Assembly (NCBI GenBank): GCA_036365145.1
Contig: JAEOAD010000029.1
Span: forward strand, 25,723,001-25,787,000
Direction of reading: 5' to 3'
Length of the DNA: 64,000 bases
Source of the DNA: Orientallactaga sibirica
Taxonomy: Eukaryota; Chordata; Mammalia; Rodentia; Dipodidae
Under the pieces are notes generated by a model. The model was not told the DNA's origin and did no database searches. It was given only the letters and a program-made list of their open reading frames with translations. Positions 58,334 through 64,000 of this stretch are shown in pieces (position 1 is the first letter of the stretch; every line of letters begins with the position of its first letter). Made by a program: the position numbers and the translations under genes.

Positions 58334-60087
58334 TGATCACATGTTAGAAAACTTCTATCATTTTGGTGTTTCATCTGCTCACTAACAAATCCCTATGTAG
58401 CCTTCAACATTCTCTAACTTGGCTTGTACTGTGTCTTTGCTTCTTTCTGAGAGTTGCAATATATGATCCTGATGTGACCTCACTTATTAAGTTTTGAGAA
58501 CACATCAGAGTCAATAATCTATTTCTTGTCTACAATAGAAATTCAGATTACTTTCTCAAAAGTTTTGAAACTATACAGCCTTCCTCAAACCACCAGGCTG
58601 TTATGGCCCACTCTGGGCTCACAAGTTGGCTCTTTTAATTTCACCCTTGCTGTAATTTTGGTTTATTACTCCAAATTTCCAGTGTATCATTTTTCTGCTC
58701 ATGGTCTGATGCCATGGACTGAAGTTGTTGAAGACATCATAATATTTGTATGAAACTTTAAATATTAATTTTTAAAACAGATTTCATCACAGCAATGAAT
58801 AGCAAATCTGGAAGATCACAAACACAGCTTTGGCTGACACAGGCCCAGGCTGTGGCATAAGCAAGGCCAAATATGGAAGCTGGGGTTCCACTGCCCCTGT
58901 CATGATATTGCATTGTCCTTCCTGTGTTCATTTCCACACACTCTGCATTTGAGCATTTTCTAAACCAGTTATGAGAATGCTTCAAATGCTTTTCAAATTG
59001 ATTAAAGTATGTAGACTAGAAAGTATGTTCTTTGCTTGAAGTATACAGTAATTATTTTAAGTTATCAGGAACCACCACCACACCAGCAACAGCAACACTT
59101 GCTTTTCCCCAAAAAATTCTTTACAATGAAGCAAATGGAAGGCAAGGATATCCAGAGAGAACATTTTAATCACCAGGTAATGATTAAATCACAGCAGCCT
59201 ACTTTGAAGAACTAAAGGGAAATAAACAAACAACAGAGTGATCATTGTATTGAGTCTCTGGAACAGCCCATTTTCTCGAAGATTGACACAATAAATATTT
59301 TCCACATAAAAAGAGAACAATTTTTAACTCCACATAAGCCAAAATGCTTTAAGTAGATAAGCTTATCAATGGCAACTTGATTTCTTTCATTTGTGGTCTG
59401 GGTTTCATATGGAGTTCATGAGTATGAGCACAAGGAATAACAGATATGTTGATTCTTCTCCCAATGCACCAATGAATTTTATTTTATGAAACTTTTTTAT
59501 GAACTTTTATGAAAATGTCCCTAAATGTAGCGCAAGTAAATCTTCCTTCTCTGCATAGTCTCATAGCAATCCATCTTATCTGGGGTTAGTTCATTCCTTT
59601 TCTCTAGCACCATCATGTGATGGAATTATATTAATGAATAATTCATATCACAAATAGTGAAATGATTTTGCTGCAAATGATAAGTCTGAGGTGAGAAAAA
59701 CCAAATGATTCTGCTTTACCTTAATACAATGTGCTGTACATTTCCAGCAGCCAGAAGACAGGATTCTGAAACTTTTTAACCACATAGAAATGATAAATGT
59801 TTGAAGATATAAAGATTTTAGACTGGTTTAAATATTATATAAAGTATAAATATGCAGAAACATCACACTGCACCATTAATAGGTACAATTGTTCTGATTC
59901 CACATATCATGAAAATGCATGTAAATGTAATCAATAAACAAAAGGCTCCATGTTAGAGAATCCTAAAAAATGGTAGCTCAATAAGAGGGTGTTAGAGATC
60001 AAAGACACTGGATCTAAAATTGGTTACATATTGAAATCACAGATGGTTTATAAACATTCTGATGTAATTGGTCTGAGCTGAGACCAG
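58334..60087. other. No recognised gene or element
   Basis: About 1.75 kb of probable unique DNA. The frames at 58526 and 58758 show no domain. A small repeated pattern at 59470-59520 (gaaacttttttatgaactttt atgaa, split here) is low complexity. Confidence 0.5.
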
Positions 60088-60101
60088 AGAATCAGTTTCT
60101 T

Positions 60102-60358
60102 TTTTTTATGTTTTTTATTAATTTTTGTTTATTTTTGGAGAGAGACACAGAGAGAGAGGGAGACAGATAGAGATGGGTGCGCCAGCAGTCTCAGCTGCTG
60201 TGAATGAAATACAGATGTGTGCGCCCCCTTGTGGGCAAGTGCAGCATTGCGCCCTTGTGTCACTGCATCTGGCTAAACGTGGAACCGCTGGAGATTGGAA
60301 CCAGTGTTCTCAGGCTTAGGAGGCAGGCACCTTAACTGCTAAGCCATCTCTCCAGCCC
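60102..60358 (-). mobile_element. DIP-like SINE, type B, minus strand
   Basis: 'tgcgccagcagtctcagctg', 'tgtgcgcccccttgtgggca', 'ctggctaaacgtggaacc' and 'gctaagccatctctccagcc'. A perfect 14-bp target duplication agaatcagtttctt lies at 60088-60101 and 60359-60372. Confidence 0.94.
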
Positions 60359-60372
60359 AGAATCAGTTTCTT

Positions 60373-61230
60373 AAAGGCTAATGTGCAACTGAAGTGGAGT
60401 CACATTCTAGAACCATGGTCTTTCAAATCAAAAGTTCTCAAGTGTTTTTTTTTTTCTTTTCTTCTTCTTTTTTTAAACGTTTGATTAAGATTGTCAACCA
60501 CTGTTATATAACAGAGCAGTAAACACTAGGACACTAGTTCTTAAGTCAACAGCAGCATAACATTGGAGTATGTTAGAATTATAGTTCCTTGCACAGCACC
60601 CTAGATCTTTGGAACCAAAACATCTGTAGGAACTCCTGTTATCTGTGGCTTAACCATCTCTGTGGACAATTTAGAAATCCTGTACCTTGAAAAGCAATCA
60701 TTTAGGCAGAGATTGAATTTTGTGTGATATTTGTTTTGTTTTGCAGTAATGTACTAGGTGGTTAGATAGCTCTTCCTGGCCTAAAGATCAGGCAACAAAA
60801 TGAGAAATTCCACTTGTGCCTATGACCCTGTGATGGAGCAGTCCTTAATCACATTAGAAAGCTATAAACAGCTAGGAACTCAGATGATAGTATCTTGGCC
60901 CTACTTTCTGTGGCTGGATATTCTTGACTCTACACCAAATGCAGACTGTTTGGAAGAAACCATTAAGGGAGATTACTCACTCACTCGCTGAGAGTGCTTA
61001 CTAAGTACCAGATATCATTTGACTCTCAAAACAGCCCTTTGTAATGGGAATAGTGACTGACTAGAAATACAAATCATGTCTCCAAAGCCATATCCCCTAA
61101 ATGGAGAAGGCTGGTATTAAATCTAACCAGTGTAATCCCAGAGTAACACACATATCCATTTCATTAGTATTTCTCAGCGAGAAGTAACTGTTCCCCAGAA
61201 GATAACTGGCAATGTTTGGAGACAATTTTT

Positions 61231-61278
<48 letters not shown>

Positions 61279-62047
61279 AAGCATCCCACTGGCATCTACT
61301 GGGAAGAGAATAAGGATACTCAGAAATAACCAATAATGCCTGGGACAGCTTCCCACAGTGAAGAAATACCCAACCCAACTCCATCTCTCCAGCATAAAAG
61401 CCTAAGGAGAAGTGACTTAATCAACAAATGGAAACCATTTAAATTGTTGCATTTTTCTCTCTAACCAAAGATTACCAGATTTCATGATGATAACAGTGTC
61501 TGTGTTCTCAGCATATGACTTTAAATGAAGCCATTCCATGAGTTAAAATTCATCCCTGTCTGGAATTAATTATTCTCTCTATGAGGACAAGCATTGTGAC
61601 TAGAAGTGTCCTGAATGGATCTGGAGTTCAGTAAGTGGAGACCTGGGTAAGTAAGCATGTGGCTACTAACTTGTTACTTTATCAGAATGTTTATCAGACC
61701 TTATCATTGTAATTTAGGAAACTATATTAACCTGCAAACTCCTGCTCCTTGGTATAATAGGAAGGTTTACCTGAGTTAGTTAAAATGCTATCAGACTCAT
61801 GCTGTAAAATTCCACTTATAGATCTAGGTCCATGAAGGGGAACTTTGCTCAGAGCATAACAAAATGAAGACAGTCGCTATGTGACAGAGTAGCTACTACT
61901 TGACAAATCAGATCTATAAAGAGGGCCAAGCCAGATAATAAAGGTAGGAAGTCCCTAAGCGAGTCTAATAAAGGAATGGAGAAACATTACAAATGTGTAG
62001 GAAGATTTCAGATAAAGAAGCAATTTCATTGGAATTAAACACACGTT
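60373..62047. other. No recognised gene; (TG)n at 61233-61276
   Basis: Probable unique DNA with one long TG microsatellite (about 22 units). The plus frame at 60800-60991 and the minus frame over the TG tract have no domain. TG runs create TH repeats in the minus-strand frame. Confidence 0.6.
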
Positions 62048-62053
62048 GAACCT

Positions 62054-62432
62054 TGTGGGGAACCATTGGGCACTAGGTAACCAAAAGTGCCTCCATCTTG
62101 AGTAATGACTCCATTTTGTGATAAGTTGTCTGTTCTGGAACCCATAGAGAATGAGGAAGTCATTATCTTGTGGCTTTGGGGCTGGGGCCTTATTCTGTGG
62201 AACATCTTGTGGCTTTGGGGCTGGGGCCTTGTCCTGTTGAAACAGAATTGTAGCAATACCTAGACTGCTGACAAACTTCCCTGTTCTGCTGTATAAAAGG
62301 TACCCTGAGAAAAAATAAAAATTGCAGCTTGATCAGATTCTTGTCTTGCTGTCAGTTCCTTGTGTCTCTTGTCCCTTTCATTTCAGGTTCTCTGGGGTCC
62401 GTGCTCCCATTGAAGCCCCACTGGCCAGGGCA
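62054..62432 (+). mobile_element. Solo LTR, class II-like, with a 39-bp internal duplication
   Basis: It begins TGTGGGGAAC and ends GGCCAGGGCA, with the 6-bp target duplication gaacct at 62048-62053 and 62433-62438. A TATA box (tataaaa, 62292-62298) precedes AATAAA at 62314-62319, and a U5-like T/C-rich segment follows. The 27-bp string starting atcttgtggctttggggctg occurs at 62165 and 62204. A 6-bp duplication and a TGTGGGGA start fit class II elements. Family not identified, and no interior is present. Confidence 0.82.
62292..62319 (+). promoter_or_regulatory. LTR TATA box and polyadenylation signal
   Basis: tataaaa (62292-62298) and aataaa (62314-62319) sit 16 bases apart, the compact R-region layout of short LTRs. 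They are intact as sequence motifs. Whether they act now is unknown. Confidence 0.65.
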
Positions 62433-62462
62433 GAACCTATTACTATTTAAAAGATATCAATT

Positions 62463-62550
62463 AGCCAGGCTTGGTGGCACATGCCTCTAATCCTGAGGCT
62501 CACTCTGAGTTTGAGGCCAGCCTGAGACTACAGAGTAAAAGATAAAAAAT
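62463..62550 (+). mobile_element. Internally deleted B1 SINE
   Basis: 'agccaggcttggtggcacat' gcctctaatcc joins directly to gaggctcactctgagttt, with the 'cagcactcaggaggcaga' segment missing, then gaggccagcctgagactaca gagta. Confidence 0.8.
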
Positions 62551-62649
62551 CATTATTCAGACATAATTATACACATGGATTTCATGTCTTGTAGTTACTT
62601 AATGTTCAGACAGATTTCATTACCTCTATTTCTTTGCTGCAATTGCCTT

Positions 62650-62810
62650 AGTGTCTCACTCTCTCTTTCTCCCTCTTCTCTCCTCTCCTATCTCTCCTCT
62701 CTCCTATCCATCTACTTCCTTTTCCTATATCTCTCTGGTTCCTACCTCTCCTCTCTCCTATCTTTATCTGTCTCTTATTTGTATCTCTATTTCTCTTGTG
62801 TTTCTTTGAT
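62650..62810. repeat. CT-rich polypyrimidine tract
   Basis: TCTC/TCCT-rich sequence with imperfect 'ctctcctctctcctatc' units. The 124-codon plus frame here (S/L/Y-rich) is low complexity, not a protein gene. Confidence 0.85.
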
Positions 62811-62994
62811 GGACTATCTCAGTGCTTTTTCTGAAGCACACGTGGATCCCTTGTTATGTATACCTTCTGTTGTGGTGACGAATCCACTTGTTTTGTATCT
62901 TACAGACCAGGAGAGCATGAGCAGTATCTTGTGTTCTTCAGTCTTCTAGCACGCCTTTTGAAGTAAACTTAATAAACAAATAAATGTATGTTGA

Positions 62995-63793
62995 ATGGAT
63001 GTATAACTTGCAGTATAAGATACCCAGCAGGAAACAACCTGATGTAATGCTCAAAAAAGTGCAGTAGTGGCACACAACCATGGTGGGTAACCAACTGCTC
63101 TTGAATTGGCTAATAGATCCACTCAATGGAATGGAACTCATTGCTGGAACTGAGAAATAAGTCAAAACCAAGTACAAAAAATGAGCTCAGTCTCCAAGAT
63201 CAAGATACCACCAAATGTGGGCTAAAAGAGAGCCTACACATATAAAATTCCCTCCAAAATATCTATGGCCATCCCTTCTATCTAGTACTAACTTCTCTCT
63301 CTGTTGGAGAATTTGCTTATCTTTTTCAGATGGACAAGGAACCTTAAGGGAGGATCTGCCAATCATACCTCACCAGGGCCACAGCTGAAACCATCGAGTA
63401 ATGTAGGGGAAGGGCAAGAATACAGTGTTCTTGGTGATCATGGCACCAGAAAAAGGCTGAAGGAGATAAACACAGAGAACATCCAACTCCACCTAAGCCA
63501 GATATCCAGAGACACAGAGGCTCCCAAAACCTCATCACTGAAGTAGAACTAAAATGACCCCAACATGGCTCAGGGAAATTCGCAGAAGAGGGGGCGGAAA
63601 GAATGTTAGAGCCACAAGTTGGGGCATTATGCACAGAGACTTGGCCTACCCCCCAGAACTCTTGACTACCCCCACAATACATGACCCACATTCCCCATTG
63701 ATGAGGGTCCCTTTGGAAGAGGGAGGACAGGGAGGAGGATAAGGGAGCCAATACTATGAATTTAAAATCAGAATAATATAAATAAAAATAAAT
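62995..63793 (+). mobile_element. 5'-truncated L1, 3' UTR type X, plus strand
   Basis: The sense form of the blocks seen antisense elsewhere: 'gtgcagtagtggcacacaac', 'gatccactcaatggaatgg', 'ccagggccacagctgaaacc', 'tggctcagggaaattcgcag' and agggtccctttggaagagg, ending in AATATAAATAAAAATAAAT. The flanks aaataaatgtatg (62978-62990) and aaataaatgtagg (63794-63806) suggest a 13-bp target duplication with one mismatch. The 135-codon minus frame here is the antisense of the UTR. Confidence 0.88.
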
Positions 63794-63806
63794 AAATAAA
63801 TGTAGG

Positions 63807-63938
63807 TGAGCCAGGCATACTCTCAGAAGGCAGAAGCAGGAGGATTCCTGTGAGTTTGAGGCCAGCTTGGAGCTACAGAGTGAGTTCCAGATCAGCCTGG
63901 ACTACTTCAAAAACAAAAAAAAAAAGGAAAAAAAGGAG
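63807..63938 (+). mobile_element. B1 SINE
   Basis: 'tgagccaggcatactctcag', aaggcagaagcaggaggatt, 'tgagtttgaggccagcttgg' and 'gagttccagatcagcctgga', then an A-rich tail. A 5' deletion removes the 'gtggtggcgcatgcctttaa' part. It lies directly after the L1 tail. Confidence 0.82.
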
Positions 63939-64000
63939 GTGAAAATAGAATTCATTCATATCTACTGCTTTCCTCTTTAGAGCTACCTTCAACCTTCTCA

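Noticed and set aside
62575..62949. 124-codon serine/leucine/tyrosine-rich frame suggestive of a membrane protein
   Set aside because: It is produced by a CT-rich polypyrimidine tract. There are no matching features outside the tract.
63344..63751. 135-codon minus-strand open frame
   Set aside because: It lies wholly within an L1 3' UTR in antisense. Related frames occur in other copies of the same UTR, and no domain is recognisable.

Overview
This window looks like non-coding nuclear DNA from a rodent, most likely a jerboa (Dipodidae, possibly Jaculus). The main clue is an abundant tRNA-derived SINE with a B2-like head. It carries A-box and B-box promoter sequences, a tail of CT-rich runs followed by AAATAAATAAA, and forms like the DIP/B2-superfamily SINEs known from jerboas. 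B1, B4 and ID SINEs, MT/MaLR LTRs and rodent-type L1 3' UTRs support this. I found no host protein-coding exon, tRNA or rRNA gene. Every open frame I examined is either retrotransposon debris or a chance frame in AT-rich DNA. Species and family names come from recognition by eye, not from a database search.

Layout. 0-9 kb: a complete MaLR-type LTR element (607-2616) with a 5-bp target duplication, then SINEs, an L1 3' UTR and old MIR/L2/L1 fragments. 9.9-19.3 kb: an ancient L1 split by a younger one (14-bp target duplication), two copies of an LTR-like repeat, and a 4.3 kb L1 whose 5' part is inverted (twin priming). 21.7-35.3 kb: a very degenerate tandem array with a unit of about 72 bp, whose core resembles the reverse complement of the L2 3' terminus. 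About 8.4 kb of array remains after subtracting the later insertions (L1 3' ends, SINEs and an LTR). 35.3-42.9 kb: a decayed class II-like endogenous retrovirus on the minus strand, with a tRNA-Lys-like primer site but no coding remains that I can read. 43-45.5 kb: a solo MT-type LTR and a SINE.

45.56-51.15 kb: an internally deleted L1 lying in the tail of a SINE. The SINE's 13-bp target duplication now flanks the whole 5.6 kb composite. 51-64 kb: single SINEs with clear target duplications, a MIR, a solo LTR with a 6-bp target duplication (62054-62432), an L1 3' end and long stretches with no recognised feature.

Nothing here works as an operon or pathway. The content is layered retrotransposition. 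The most unusual structure is the L2-like tandem array. The best-supported mechanistic stories are the nested L1-in-SINE-tail, the twin-primed L1 and the SINE pair sharing three copies of one target sequence.
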